Source of the DNA: an uncultured Collinsella sp.
GTDB lineage: Bacteria > Actinomycetota > Coriobacteriia > Coriobacteriales > Coriobacteriaceae
Reading direction: 5' to 3'
Length of the DNA stretch: 36,696 bases
Assembly: GCA_937982065.1 (NCBI GenBank)
Contig: CALJMO010000006.1
Span: forward strand, 1-36,696
The stretch's first letter is position 1; each line of letters begins with the position of its first letter. Position numbers and translations under genes: made by a program. This document shows, piece after piece, positions 7,242 to 14,995 of this stretch. The notes under the pieces are model-generated. The model was given only the letters and a program-made list of their open reading frames with translations. It was not told the origin of the DNA and made no database searches.

Positions 7242-9956
7242 CTACTCGGTACGGGCAACCTGGTCGATGCGGTAGCCCTCAATGGTGTCGCCAGGCTTGA
7301 TGTCCTGGAAGTTCTCCAGGCCAATACCGCCCTCGGAGCCGCTCTTGAGGCTCTTGGCCTCGTCCTTGTAGTGGCGCATCGAGGCGATTTTACCGTTGAA
7401 GACCACGATGCCGTCGCGCACCAGGCGCACAGAATCGGTCGCGGCGATCTCGCCCTCTTCGACGCGGACACCGGCGGCGATGCCGACCTTGGGCACCTTG
7501 AAGGTGTCCAGAACGGTCGCAGTACCCGTGGAGACCTCGACCTCGGTGGGCTTGAGCATACCGATGCGAGCAGCGTCGAGGTCCTCGAGGCACTTGTAGA
7601 TGACGTCGTAGCAACGGATCTCGACGCCCTCGCGCTCGGCAGCGGAGCGGGCCTTGCCGTCGGGACGGACGCCAAAGCCGATGATGATGGCGTTGGAGGC
7701 GTCGGCCAGGACGACGTCGGTCTCGTTGATGGCACCAACGGCGGAGTGGATCGTGTTGATACGCACCTCGGACTGATCCATCTTGTCGAGAGAGTCCTGA
7801 AGGGCCTCGATGGAGCCCTGGACGTCGGCCTTGATGATCAGGTTGAGCTCCTTGACCTCGGCGTCGGCGATGGTCTCGAAGAGGTTCTCGAGCGTCACGT
7901 GCTTCACGCGGCTCTGCTCCTCGATACGGGCCTTGAGCGAACGCTCGTCGGCCAGCGCACGCGCCTCGCGCTCGTCCTCGAACACGCGGAACTCATCGCC
8001 GGCGTTGGGGACGGACTGCAGGCCCAAGATCTCGACGGCGTCGGAGGGACCGGCCTCGGTGACGGCGTTGCCCTTGGGGTCGAGCATGGCACGGACGCGG
8101 CCATAGGTGAGGCCGGCGACCAGCGTGTCGCCCACGCGCAGGGTACCGCGGGTCACGAGCACGGTGGCAACCGAGCCGCGGCCCTTGTCGAGCTTAGCCT
8201 CGAGGACGTTGCCCGATGCGAACGTATCGGGGTTGGCCTTGAGCTCGAGCACGTCGGCCTGGAGCAGCACGGTCTCGAGCAGGTCGTCGATACCGATCTT
8301 CTGCTTGGCCGAGATGTTGACGAACATGTTCTGTCCGCCCCACTCCTCGGGGATGATGCCGTACTCGGTGAGTTCCTGGCGCACGCGGTCGGGGTTGGCA
8401 CCCGGCTTATCGATCTTGTTGACGGCGACGACGATGGGAACGCCGGCGGCCTTGGCGTGGTTGATCGACTCGATGGTCTGGGGCATGACGCCGTCATCGG
8501 CGGCCACGATCAAAATGACGATATCGGTCACCTTGGCGCCGCGGGCACGCATGGCCGTAAAGGTGGCGTGACCGGGGGTATCGATGAAGGTGATCTTGCG
8601 GTCGTTGATCATGACCTGCGAAGCGCCGATGGCCTGGGTAATGCCGCCCGCCTCGCCGGCAGCGACGCCGGTGTGACGGATGGCATCGAGGAGGCTCGTC
8701 TTGCCGTGGTCGACGTGGCCCATGACGGTGACGACCGGGGCACGCGGCTTAAGGTCGGCGGGATCGTCGTAGAACGAGAAGGTGTTCTCCTCCTCGGGGG
8801 TAATGATCTTGATCTGGCGGCCCAGGTCGTCGGCAACGAGCTCGACGAGGTCGTCGGACATGGACTGCGTCATGGTAAGCGGCGTGCCCAGCAGGAACAG
8901 GCGCTTGATGATGTCGTTGGCAGGAACGTCGAGCGCCTCGGCGAGCTCCTGGACGGTAACGCCCTGGGAGACCTTGATGGCGTCGAGGTCCTCGGGGTTC
9001 ACGCCCTGGGCCAGCGCCTCCTCAATCTTGCGCTCCTCCTGAGCCTTTGCGGCCTCGCGCTCGCGCTTCTCCTTGCGCTTCTTGCGGCGACCGGTGGACT
9101 CGCGAGAGGCCTCCTCGACGGCGGCACGAGCCTCCTCGAGCACCTTCTCGCGGCTGTACTCCTCGGCCTCGCGAGCCATGCGGCTGTAGTGGTCCTCTTC
9201 GTTGTTGTGACCGCCCTTGCGCTTCTTGCCCTTGCCCTGCTTGTCGGGGTTGGGGAAGTCCATGCCGGCAGCGACGTTGTTGCTGGCGTTGGTGCGATGG
9301 CTGTGCGGACGGCTCTCGGAGGCGTTGCGCTCGGAGTTGTTGTCGGAGGCATTGCGATCGTTACGACGGCCACCGCGGCGGTCGTTGTTGCCGCCACGAC
9401 GGTTACCGCGCTCTGCGGCGCGCTCGGCCTTGGCCTTGTCCTCGGCGTCCTTCTTCTCCTTGAGCACGGTCTCCTGTGCGGCGATCTGGTCGAGCAGCGA
9501 ACGGAAACGCGAACCGGAGTCGGAAGCGGGAACGGCGCGGCGCTGGGCCTCGCGGGCAGCCTCCTCCTTCTCGCGGGCAAGGCGCTCCTGCTCGGCCTTC
9601 TTCTTGGCCTCGGCCTCGGCGCGGGCAGCCTCCTCGGCAGCCTGGGCTGCAGCAAACTGGCGACGCTCCTCCTCGCGGGCCTTCTCGGCGGCGATGCGCT
9701 CGCGCTCGGCCTCGGCGGCGCGTGCGGCCTCCTCGGCGGCAGCCGCCTGCTCCTCGGCCTGCTTGGCGGCCTCGACTTCCTGGGCGCGGGCCTCGATCAC
9801 CGAGGCGAGCTGCTTGCGGACCATAGCGACATAAGCGTCCTCCAAGGTGGAGGAAGCGGACTTAGCGGGAATCTTCATTTCGGCGAGATGACCCATCAGT
9901 TCCTTGGAGGTCATGCCGAACTCTTTGGCCAGGGTGGACACACGGACTTTTGCCAT
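7242..9956 (-). CDS. infB: Translation initiation factor IF-2
   Basis: The 904-residue GTPase places initiator tRNA on the 30S subunit. The IF2 N-terminal domain starts MAKVRVSTLAKEFGM. It is followed by a long charged Ala/Glu/Arg region (about 50-180) and an Asn/Arg/Gly-rich stretch, both low in complexity. A second N-domain begins near EEALAQGVNPEDLDAI. The GTPase core shows GHVDHGKT, DTPGHATF and NKIDKPG, followed by the beta-barrel domains and the fMet-tRNA-binding C-terminal domain. The low-complexity N-terminal region produces a very long open frame on the opposite strand (7221-9995), which is not a gene. Confidence 0.98.
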   Translation of the reverse strand: MAKVRVSTLAKEFGMTSKELMGHLAEMKIPAKSASSTLEDAYVAMVRKQLASVIEARAQEVEAAKQAEEQAAAAEEAARAAEAERERIAAEKAREEERRQFAAAQAAEEAARAEAEAKKKAEQERLAREKEEAAREAQRRAVPASDSGSRFRSLLDQIAAQETVLKEKKDAEDKAKAERAAERGNRRGGNNDRRGGRRNDRNASDNNSERNASESRPHSHRTNASNNVAAGMDFPNPDKQGKGKKRKGGHNNEEDHYSRMAREAEEYSREKVLEEARAAVEEASRESTGRRKKRKEKREREAAKAQEERKIEEALAQGVNPEDLDAIKVSQGVTVQELAEALDVPANDIIKRLFLLGTPLTMTQSMSDDLVELVADDLGRQIKIITPEEENTFSFYDDPADLKPRAPVVTVMGHVDHGKTSLLDAIRHTGVAAGEAGGITQAIGASQVMINDRKITFIDTPGHATFTAMRARGAKVTDIVILIVAADDGVMPQTIESINHAKAAGVPIVVAVNKIDKPGANPDRVRQELTEYGIIPEEWGGQNMFVNISAKQKIGIDDLLETVLLQADVLELKANPDTFASGNVLEAKLDKGRGSVATVLVTRGTLRVGDTLVAGLTYGRVRAMLDPKGNAVTEAGPSDAVEILGLQSVPNAGDEFRVFEDEREARALADERSLKARIEEQSRVKHVTLENLFETIADAEVKELNLIIKADVQGSIEALQDSLDKMDQSEVRINTIHSAVGAINETDVVLADASNAIIIGFGVRPDGKARSAAEREGVEIRCYDVIYKCLEDLDAARIGMLKPTEVEVSTGTATVLDTFKVPKVGIAAGVRVEEGEIAATDSVRLVRDGIVVFNGKIASMRHYKDEAKSLKSGSEGGIGLENFQDIKPGDTIEGYRIDQVARTE

Positions 9957-10016
9957 ATGACTTCACCTACCCTTTCTGGCACCTTGGGTGCCTAGAGACT
10001 GAACGAGCGTGGGAGA

Positions 10017-10039
10017 CGCGCCGGGACCCGCCCGGCGCG
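10017..10039 (-). other. GC-rich hairpin between nusA and infB
   Basis: CGCGCCGGG (10017-10025) pairs with CCCGGCGCG (10031-10039) around a five-base loop, eight bases after the nusA stop. There is no U-tract, so it is more likely an RNA-processing or stability structure than an intrinsic terminator. It occupies the 91-bp gap where many bacteria carry ylxR. A second small hairpin, GGCACC/GGTGCC, lies nearer infB. Confidence 0.5.
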
Positions 10040-10047
10040 ACCGTGCG

Positions 10048-11295
10048 CTAGATCAGGTCCTCCGCATCATCGAAGGCGTCGGTGTCGTGGACACCGCAGA
10101 AACGGGAGCCGGGACGAGCCTGGTTGCGGCACTGGATGCCGTCCTCGGACACGTACTCGCAGCGGCGGACGTCCTCGTCCTCCTCGTCACCGATCAGGTC
10201 GGCGGCGGGCTCCTCGTGAACGGGTACGTTCTTGAGGATGTCGGCGGCAAGGGTCTCGGACTTAATGTCGATGTGCCAGCCGGTCAGGCGCGCGGCGAGG
10301 CGGGCGTTCTGGCCCTCCTTGCCGATGGCGAGGGACAGCTGGTCGTCGGGCACGATGACGCCGGCGTAGGCCTTCTCCTCGTCGATGAGGACGCGGGTGA
10401 CCTTGGCGGGCGACAGGGCGTTGGCGACGTAGACGGCAGGATCGGCATCCCACAGGATGACGTCGACACGCTCGCCACGGAGCTCGCCCACGACAGCGCG
10501 AACACGGCTGCCCTTGGGGCCGACGCAGGCGCCCACGGGATCCAGACGGTCGTCGAGCGAGTGGACGGCGACCTTGGAGCGCTGGCCGGGCTCGCGGGCG
10601 ATCGACTTGATCTGGACGGTGCCCTCATAGATCTCGGGCACCTCCTGCTCAAACAGACGACGCATGAGCTCGGGGTGGGTACGGGAGATGACGATCGGCG
10701 GACGGCTGTGCTCGCCACGAACCGGCTGCAGGTTGGAGTTGGGGTCGCGAACGTCGATGATCACGGCCTTGATGTGCTGGTTGTGCAGGTAGCGCTCGCC
10801 CATCGGACGCTCGTTGCGCTCGTTCTCGTAACGGCGCTGATCGAAGTGCGGCAGCTCGGCCTCGACGCCCTCGCGGATCTTGACGATCGTGAAGTCGGGC
10901 GTGGACTGCAGCACGGTACCGCTGATGAGGTCACCGATGCGGCCGGAGAACTCCTCGTAGATCTGCTCGCGGGCGGAGTTACGAACGATGGCGTTGATCT
11001 CGGCCTTGGCGTGCTGGGCAGCGATGCGGCTCGTGTTCTTGGGAGTGACGTCGATCTCCTCGAACTCGGTGAAGTTGCCCTCCTCGTCCATGGAATCGTC
11101 GATCGGCTCCAGGCGGTAGACGTAGATCTTGCCGGTGGTGCGGTCGATGGTCACCTTGGCGCCCCACTCAAGATGCAGGATCTCGGCATAGCTCTTGGCA
11201 AGCGACTGCTCCAGGCGGTCGATCAGGTAGAGCTGGTCGATGTGCTTCTCCTGGCAAAGCTCCATCAGGGCGGACATCATGTCGGATGCTGCCAT
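10048..11295 (-). CDS. nusA: Transcription termination/antitermination factor NusA with C-terminal zinc-finger-like tail
   Basis: The 415-residue product binds RNA polymerase and nascent RNA and modulates pausing and termination. The N-terminal polymerase-binding domain spans about 1-130. An S1 domain follows, and two KH domains show VGACVGPKGSRVRAVVGEL and AIGKEGQNARLAARLTGW. The tail after residue 374 is unusual: C379-x9-C389-x10-C400-x2-H403 looks like a small zinc-binding module, followed by an acidic end. A YlxR gene, common directly after nusA, is absent. nusA starts one base after rimP ends and has a good GGAAAG-type site upstream. Confidence 0.96.
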   Translation of the reverse strand: MAASDMMSALMELCQEKHIDQLYLIDRLEQSLAKSYAEILHLEWGAKVTIDRTTGKIYVYRLEPIDDSMDEEGNFTEFEEIDVTPKNTSRIAAQHAKAEINAIVRNSAREQIYEEFSGRIGDLISGTVLQSTPDFTIVKIREGVEAELPHFDQRRYENERNERPMGERYLHNQHIKAVIIDVRDPNSNLQPVRGEHSRPPIVISRTHPELMRRLFEQEVPEIYEGTVQIKSIAREPGQRSKVAVHSLDDRLDPVGACVGPKGSRVRAVVGELRGERVDVILWDADPAVYVANALSPAKVTRVLIDEEKAYAGVIVPDDQLSLAIGKEGQNARLAARLTGWHIDIKSETLAADILKNVPVHEEPAADLIGDEEDEDVRRCEYVSEDGIQCRNQARPGSRFCGVHDTDAFDDAEDLI

Positions 11296-11296
11296 C

Positions 11297-11791
11297 TTAC
11301 TTTCCTTCCTTCGCGGGCTTGAAGTCGTAGGTGGGCTTCAACTTGCACTTTTTAACATCAGAGAAATCGAGGGTAACGGACTCGCCGTCCTCGAGCTCGA
11401 GGGTCACGTTCGTCTCGGTGGCGGCGGCAATCTTGCCGGCGTACTTGCGACGGCCCTCGGTGGCGGTGGAGGTGAGCTCGCAGTTCTCGCCCACAAAGCG
11501 GGCAAAGTCGCACGGGCGGCGCAGCGGACGCGCCATGCCCGGGCTCGACACCTCGAGCGTATAGCTCGAAGAGATAGGGTCGAGCTCCTCAATCACATCG
11601 CCGACCCACTTGGTGTTGGCCGTGACGTCGTTGAGCGACAGGCTCTGACCCTCGGCACCTTCGATACGCACGCGCACGCAGGGGGCCTTGGTGGCACCCA
11701 CGAGTTCGACGTCGACGATATCGACATCGTGCTGGGGAGCGACGGCCTCGAGCGCGTCGATGATCGCCTGCTCGGTCTTGGTCTTGACCAT
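11297..11791 (-). CDS. rimP: Ribosome maturation factor RimP
   Basis: The product is 164 residues from the ATG at 11791 and helps 30S assembly. It shows the family pattern of an N-terminal alpha/beta domain (VDIVDVELVGATKAPCVRVRI begins near residue 24, followed by NDVTANTKWVGDVIEELDPI) and an SH3-like C-terminal domain with the YTLEVSSPGMARPLRRPCDF signature. The open frame extends upstream to 11944, but the ATG at 11791 has an ideal GGAGGTG site five bases upstream, and the extension runs through a promoter and terminator hairpin. It is the first gene of the nusA-infB operon. Confidence 0.95.
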   Translation of the reverse strand: MVKTKTEQAIIDALEAVAPQHDVDIVDVELVGATKAPCVRVRIEGAEGQSLSLNDVTANTKWVGDVIEELDPISSSYTLEVSSPGMARPLRRPCDFARFVGENCELTSTATEGRRKYAGKIAAATETNVTLELEDGESVTLDFSDVKKCKLKPTYDFKPAKEGK

Positions 11792-11811
11792 TGCGGCACC
11801 TCCATCCATAC

Positions 11812-11844
11812 AAAAAAGAAGCGGGGCCGAAACCCCACTTCTTT
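11812..11844 (-). terminator. Intrinsic terminator in the rimP leader (attenuator candidate)
   Basis: On the minus strand AAAGAAGTGGGG pairs with CCCCGCTTCTTT around a short loop and runs into a six-U tract (11812-11817). It lies only about 20 bases before the rimP ATG and about 25 bases after the -10 box at 11870-11875. leuS has its own terminator at 11985-12020, so this one sits inside the leader of the rimP-nusA-infB transcript. It probably tunes readthrough into the operon. Confidence 0.75.
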
Positions 11845-11869
11845 CAATTACAACTTCATTTGCAAGCAA

Positions 11870-11898
11870 ACTATACCAATAGCTGCGGAAACGTGCAA
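11870..11898 (-). promoter_or_regulatory. Promoter of the rimP-nusA-infB operon
   Basis: On the minus strand TTGCAC (11893-11898) and TATAGT (11870-11875) are separated by exactly 17 bases, a close match to the housekeeping sigma consensus. The expected start site is near 11863, giving a leader of about 70 bases that contains the terminator hairpin at 11812-11844. No other good promoter was seen in the 11845-11985 gap. Confidence 0.75.
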
Positions 11899-11984
11899 GC
11901 ACAGTACGAATCTGCAGGTCAGCGTGCGCACAGCTTCTCCACAAGAATAGGACAATTGACCGCAGACATCAGGGCAGGTACATG

Positions 11985-12020
11985 AAAAACGAGGGACGAC
12001 CCAACCGAATCGCCCCTCGT
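11985..12020 (-). terminator. Intrinsic terminator after leuS
   Basis: On the minus strand ACGAGGG pairs with CCCTCGT, extended by an inner TCG/CGA helix, and ends in a run of five U. It starts 30 bases after the leuS stop and separates leuS from the rimP promoter. The A-rich left side and T-rich right side make a weaker terminator on the plus strand possible. Confidence 0.7.
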
Positions 12021-12049
12021 CTTTTATGCGTCAGCTTTGCGCGCAGCGC

Positions 12050-14626
12050 TTACTTGACCACCAAGTTGACCAGCTTGCCGGGCACGCAGATGGCCTTGAC
12101 GACCGTCTTGCCCTCGAGCCACTTGGCGACGGCGGCCTCGGCGGCAGCATGCATATCCTCATTGGAGGCATCGCGGGCCACGTCGACGCGGCCGCGGACC
12201 TTACCGAGCACCTGGACGACAATCTGCACCGTGTCCTCAACGGACTCGGCCAGGTCGAACTCGGGCCAGGCAGCGGTATAGGCGTTGCCCTCGCAGCCGA
12301 GCGCCTCGTGCCACAGCTCGTCGGCCCAGAACGGGCAGATGGGCGCCAGCACGCTCACGATATCCTTGGCCACGCCGTAGCACAGCGCCTTGTCGCGGGC
12401 GGTACCCTCAGTGGCATTGAGGTAGGCGCTCGCCGCGTTGACGAGCTCCATGACGGCCGAGATGGCGGTGTTGAACTGGCCGCGATCGAAGTCCTCGGTG
12501 CACTTGGCGATGGTGCGGTGACGCTCGCGATAGAGCTTCATCGCGACCTCGTCGAGCGCGGACTTGTCGAAGGCCACGTTGGCGTCACCGGACTGGACGA
12601 GCTGCCAAACGATACGCCAGGCGCGCTTGATGAAGCGGTAGGCGCCCTCAACGGCCTTGGGATCCCAGTCGAAGTCCTTCGCGGGCGGGGCGATAAACAG
12701 GATCGCCAAACGCATGGTGTCGGCGCCGTAGGGCTCGATGACCGAGCTCGGAGGCACGACATTGCCCTTGGACTTGGACATGGTGTCGCCGTTCTCGTCC
12801 TTGACCATGCCCTGGCACAACAGGTTGGTGAAGGGCTCGTCCACGCTCAGCAGGCCCAGGTCACGCAGGGCCTTGGTAAAGAAGCGGCTGTAGAGCAGGT
12901 GCAGAATGGCGTGCTCGATGCCGCCGATGTAGTTATCGACAGGCATCCAACGGTCGGCGGCCTCTCGGGAGAAGGGCAGCTCGGTGTTGTGAGGATCGGT
13001 ATAGCGCAGGTAATACCAGCTGGAACAGGTAAAGGTATCCATGGTATCGGTCTCGCGCTTGGCCGGGCGGCCGCAGACCGGGCAGGTAGTCTCATAGAAC
13101 TCTTTGCACTCGGCGAGGGTCTCGCCTGCGCCCAGGTCCAGGTTCTCGGGCAGCGTCACCGGCAGCTGATCCTCGGGCACGGGCACGATGCCGCAGTGCT
13201 CGCAGTGGATAGCCGGGATGGGGTTGCCCCAATAGCGCTGACGGCTGATGAGCCAGTCGCGCAGACGGAACTCGACCTTGCGACGACCGCAGCCCATGGC
13301 CTCGAGGTCGGCCACGATCGCAGCCTCGCCCTCGGAGTGCTTGCCGCCGCGCATTCCGGTGTACTTGCCAGACTGGACGAGCGTGCCCTCGGCAGCGTGG
13401 GCGCAATCCCAGTCGACGGTCTCGGCATGGAAGGTATCGATGGTCTCGCCGCTGGCCTCGACGGCAGCGCGATCGTCATCGTCCAGGATGATCGGCACGA
13501 TCGGCAGGTCGTACTTACGGGCAAACTCAAAGTCGCGCTGGTCGCCACAGGGAACGGCCATGACGGCACCGGTACCGTAGTCGGCAACGACATAATCGGC
13601 AACCCACACGGGGACCTTCTCGCCGTTCACGGGGTTCACCACGTAGCGGCCGGTAAAAGCGCCGTGCTTCTCGAGGGTGCCCTGGGCACGCTCGACGGCA
13701 GAGATATGCTTGGAGTCCTCGACGATCTTGGTGACGGCCTCCTCGTACTCCGTGCCCTCGACGAGCTCGTGCAGGCCGGCGTACTCGGGAGCCAGGACAA
13801 AGAAGGAGACGCCAAAAAGGGTATCGGCGCGCGTGGTGAAGACGGTGATCTTACCCTCGTCGCCCTCGATGGGCTCGCCATCCTGGTCGCACAGGGTAAA
13901 GTCGACCTCGGCGCCCTCGGAGCGACCGATCCAGTTGGCCTGCATCTGCTTGACGCGCTCGGGCCAGCCGGGGAGCTTCTCCAGGTCGTCGAGCAGCTCC
14001 TGAGAGTACTCGGTAATCTTGTAGTACCACTGCTCAAGGTCGCGCTTCTCGGGCTCGGTGCCACAGCGCCAGCACTTGCCCTCGGTAACCTGCTCGTTGG
14101 CCAGAACGGTCTTGCAGGTGGGGCACCAGTTGACCGGGTTCTTCTTACGGTAGACCAGGCCCTTTTCCCACATCTTCTCAAAGATCCACTGGCCCCAGCG
14201 ATAGTAGTCGGGGCTGCAGGTCTTGACCATGCGATCCAGATCGTAGGAGAAGCCCATGCGCTTCATCGTGGCGAGCGCCTGGTCCATGTTCTTATACGTC
14301 CAGGCGGCAGCCTGCGTGTTGTGCTTGATGGCGGCGTTCTCGGCGGGCAGGCCAAAGGCGTCAAAGCCGATGGGGTGCAGCACGTCGTAGCCGCGCATGC
14401 GGGCCTGACGGGCCATGGCATCGCCGATGGTATAGTTGCGCGCGTGGCCCATGTGCAGGTCGCCCGACGGATACGGGAACATCTCGAGCACGTACTTCTT
14501 GGGCTTGCTGTCGTCGGTGTCGACGGCAAAGAGGTTGGAGTCCTCCCAGGCCTTCATCCACTTGGACTCAATGGCCTGCGCGTCGTAGGCAGGGATCTCG
14601 TCCTTATGATCTGTGCAATCGCACAT
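12050..14626 (-). CDS. leuS: Leucyl-tRNA synthetase
   Basis: The 858-residue class I synthetase charges tRNA-Leu. The HIGH-type motif appears as SGDLHMGHARNYTIGD near the N-terminus, and the KMSKS motif as DTMSKSKGNVV near residue 575. The CP1 editing domain lies between, with the zinc-ribbon cysteines CPTCKTVLA / CWRC. An anticodon-binding domain follows. The open frame extends to 14749, but the ATG at 14626 has AAAGGAG five bases upstream, and the upstream extension runs through a hairpin repeat. No T-box consensus was found in the leader. Confidence 0.97.
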   Translation of the reverse strand: MCDCTDHKDEIPAYDAQAIESKWMKAWEDSNLFAVDTDDSKPKKYVLEMFPYPSGDLHMGHARNYTIGDAMARQARMRGYDVLHPIGFDAFGLPAENAAIKHNTQAAAWTYKNMDQALATMKRMGFSYDLDRMVKTCSPDYYRWGQWIFEKMWEKGLVYRKKNPVNWCPTCKTVLANEQVTEGKCWRCGTEPEKRDLEQWYYKITEYSQELLDDLEKLPGWPERVKQMQANWIGRSEGAEVDFTLCDQDGEPIEGDEGKITVFTTRADTLFGVSFFVLAPEYAGLHELVEGTEYEEAVTKIVEDSKHISAVERAQGTLEKHGAFTGRYVVNPVNGEKVPVWVADYVVADYGTGAVMAVPCGDQRDFEFARKYDLPIVPIILDDDDRAAVEASGETIDTFHAETVDWDCAHAAEGTLVQSGKYTGMRGGKHSEGEAAIVADLEAMGCGRRKVEFRLRDWLISRQRYWGNPIPAIHCEHCGIVPVPEDQLPVTLPENLDLGAGETLAECKEFYETTCPVCGRPAKRETDTMDTFTCSSWYYLRYTDPHNTELPFSREAADRWMPVDNYIGGIEHAILHLLYSRFFTKALRDLGLLSVDEPFTNLLCQGMVKDENGDTMSKSKGNVVPPSSVIEPYGADTMRLAILFIAPPAKDFDWDPKAVEGAYRFIKRAWRIVWQLVQSGDANVAFDKSALDEVAMKLYRERHRTIAKCTEDFDRGQFNTAISAVMELVNAASAYLNATEGTARDKALCYGVAKDIVSVLAPICPFWADELWHEALGCEGNAYTAAWPEFDLAESVEDTVQIVVQVLGKVRGRVDVARDASNEDMHAAAEAAVAKWLEGKTVVKAICVPGKLVNLVVK

Positions 14627-14654
14627 ATCAGCTCCTTTTAACTTGATTGGGGCC

Positions 14655-14766
14655 GGTCGGCTAGGCTTTGCTCGCTGCTGCGGACAGTCCTGCTCGCACG
14701 AAGGCCACATTAAGTGGCCTTCGGCTCGTGCGGAACTTGCAGCGAGCAAAGCCTAGCCGCCCGACC
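14655..14766. repeat. Large perfect inverted repeat in the leuS leader
   Basis: GCTAGGCTTTGCTCGCTGC (14660-14678) is perfectly complementary to 14739-14757, extended outwards by GGTCGG/CCGACC. Inside, CGCACGA pairs with TCGTGCG, and AGGCCAC with GTGGCCT around an ATTAA loop, so nearly the whole 112 bp folds into one rod. It ends about 28 bases before the leuS start and would lie in its 5' UTR if the promoter at 14785-14793 is used. Its sequence differs from the three-copy family at 125, 14897 and 22587. Confidence 0.7.
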
Positions 14767-14784
14767 CTAGGGTTAACTTGGATG

Positions 14785-14793
14785 ATTCTAGCA
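14785..14793 (-). promoter_or_regulatory. Possible extended -10 promoter of leuS
   Basis: On the minus strand TGCTAGAAT is a TGn-extended -10 box between the guaB-side terminator and the hairpin repeat. There is no convincing -35. The predicted transcript would begin near 14778 and carry the hairpin at 14655-14766 in its leader. Confidence 0.4.
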
Positions 14794-14801
14794 AATACAA
14801 C

Positions 14802-14836
14802 AAGCGAGATGCCTGCGACTTGCAGGCATCTCGCTT
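14802..14836. terminator. Bidirectional-looking hairpin between guaB and leuS
   Basis: AAGCGAGATGCCTGC (14802-14816) is perfectly complementary to 14822-14836 with a five-base loop. The flanks are T-rich on the minus strand (GTTGTATTTG) and modestly so on the plus strand, so it probably terminates guaB transcripts. The guaB stop is at 14996, with the structured repeat at 14897-14990 between. Confidence 0.6.
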
Positions 14837-14896
14837 TATCTAAATAACGTGGTTGTGAATCAACCGCTAATTGTTACCCGCCCAAGCATGATCGGG

Positions 14897-14990
14897 TTTT
14901 CCAAGTGCCGCAGATTGCCGTGAAAGAGGAGCGACGCGTACTTTGGTACGCGAGCGACGGTTTGAACGGCAAGGTGCGGTGCTTGGGAAA
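14897..14990. repeat. Structured hairpin element, copy C (downstream of guaB)
   Basis: Outer arms TTTTCCAAG…GCCGT (14897-14921) pair imperfectly with 14966-14990. The core from GAAAGAGGAGCGA (14922-14934) through GCGTAC-TTTG-GTACGC and GAGCGACGGTTTGA (14952-14965) is nearly identical to the core of the copy at 22587-22686, although the arms differ. GA (14922-14923) faces GA (14964-14965) beside the arm helix. It begins six bases past the guaB stop and lacks the short companion hairpin and linker seen in the other two copies. Confidence 0.7.
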
Positions 14991-14995
14991 GCCGC

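Noticed and set aside
7221..9995. 924-codon open frame on the plus strand opposite infB
   Set aside because: It is a shadow of infB produced by high GC and third-position bias; the predicted protein is Leu/Gly/Val/Asp repetitive and shows no family motif, while infB has full GTPase motifs.
10009..11322. 437-codon plus-strand frame opposite nusA
   Set aside because: Shadow of nusA; low-complexity product and no motif.
11792..11944. Upstream extension of rimP to 11944
   Set aside because: It would translate through the promoter and terminator hairpin; the ATG at 11791 has an ideal ribosome-binding site and matches the family's usual start.
12026..14641. 871-codon open frame on the plus strand opposite leuS
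   Set aside because: Same effect: the minus strand encodes a complete leucyl-tRNA synthetase, and the plus-strand product has no recognisable domain or ribosome-binding site.
14640..14995. T-box riboswitch controlling leuS
   Set aside because: No T-box consensus or specifier-loop pattern was found; the region is filled by hairpin repeats and a terminator.
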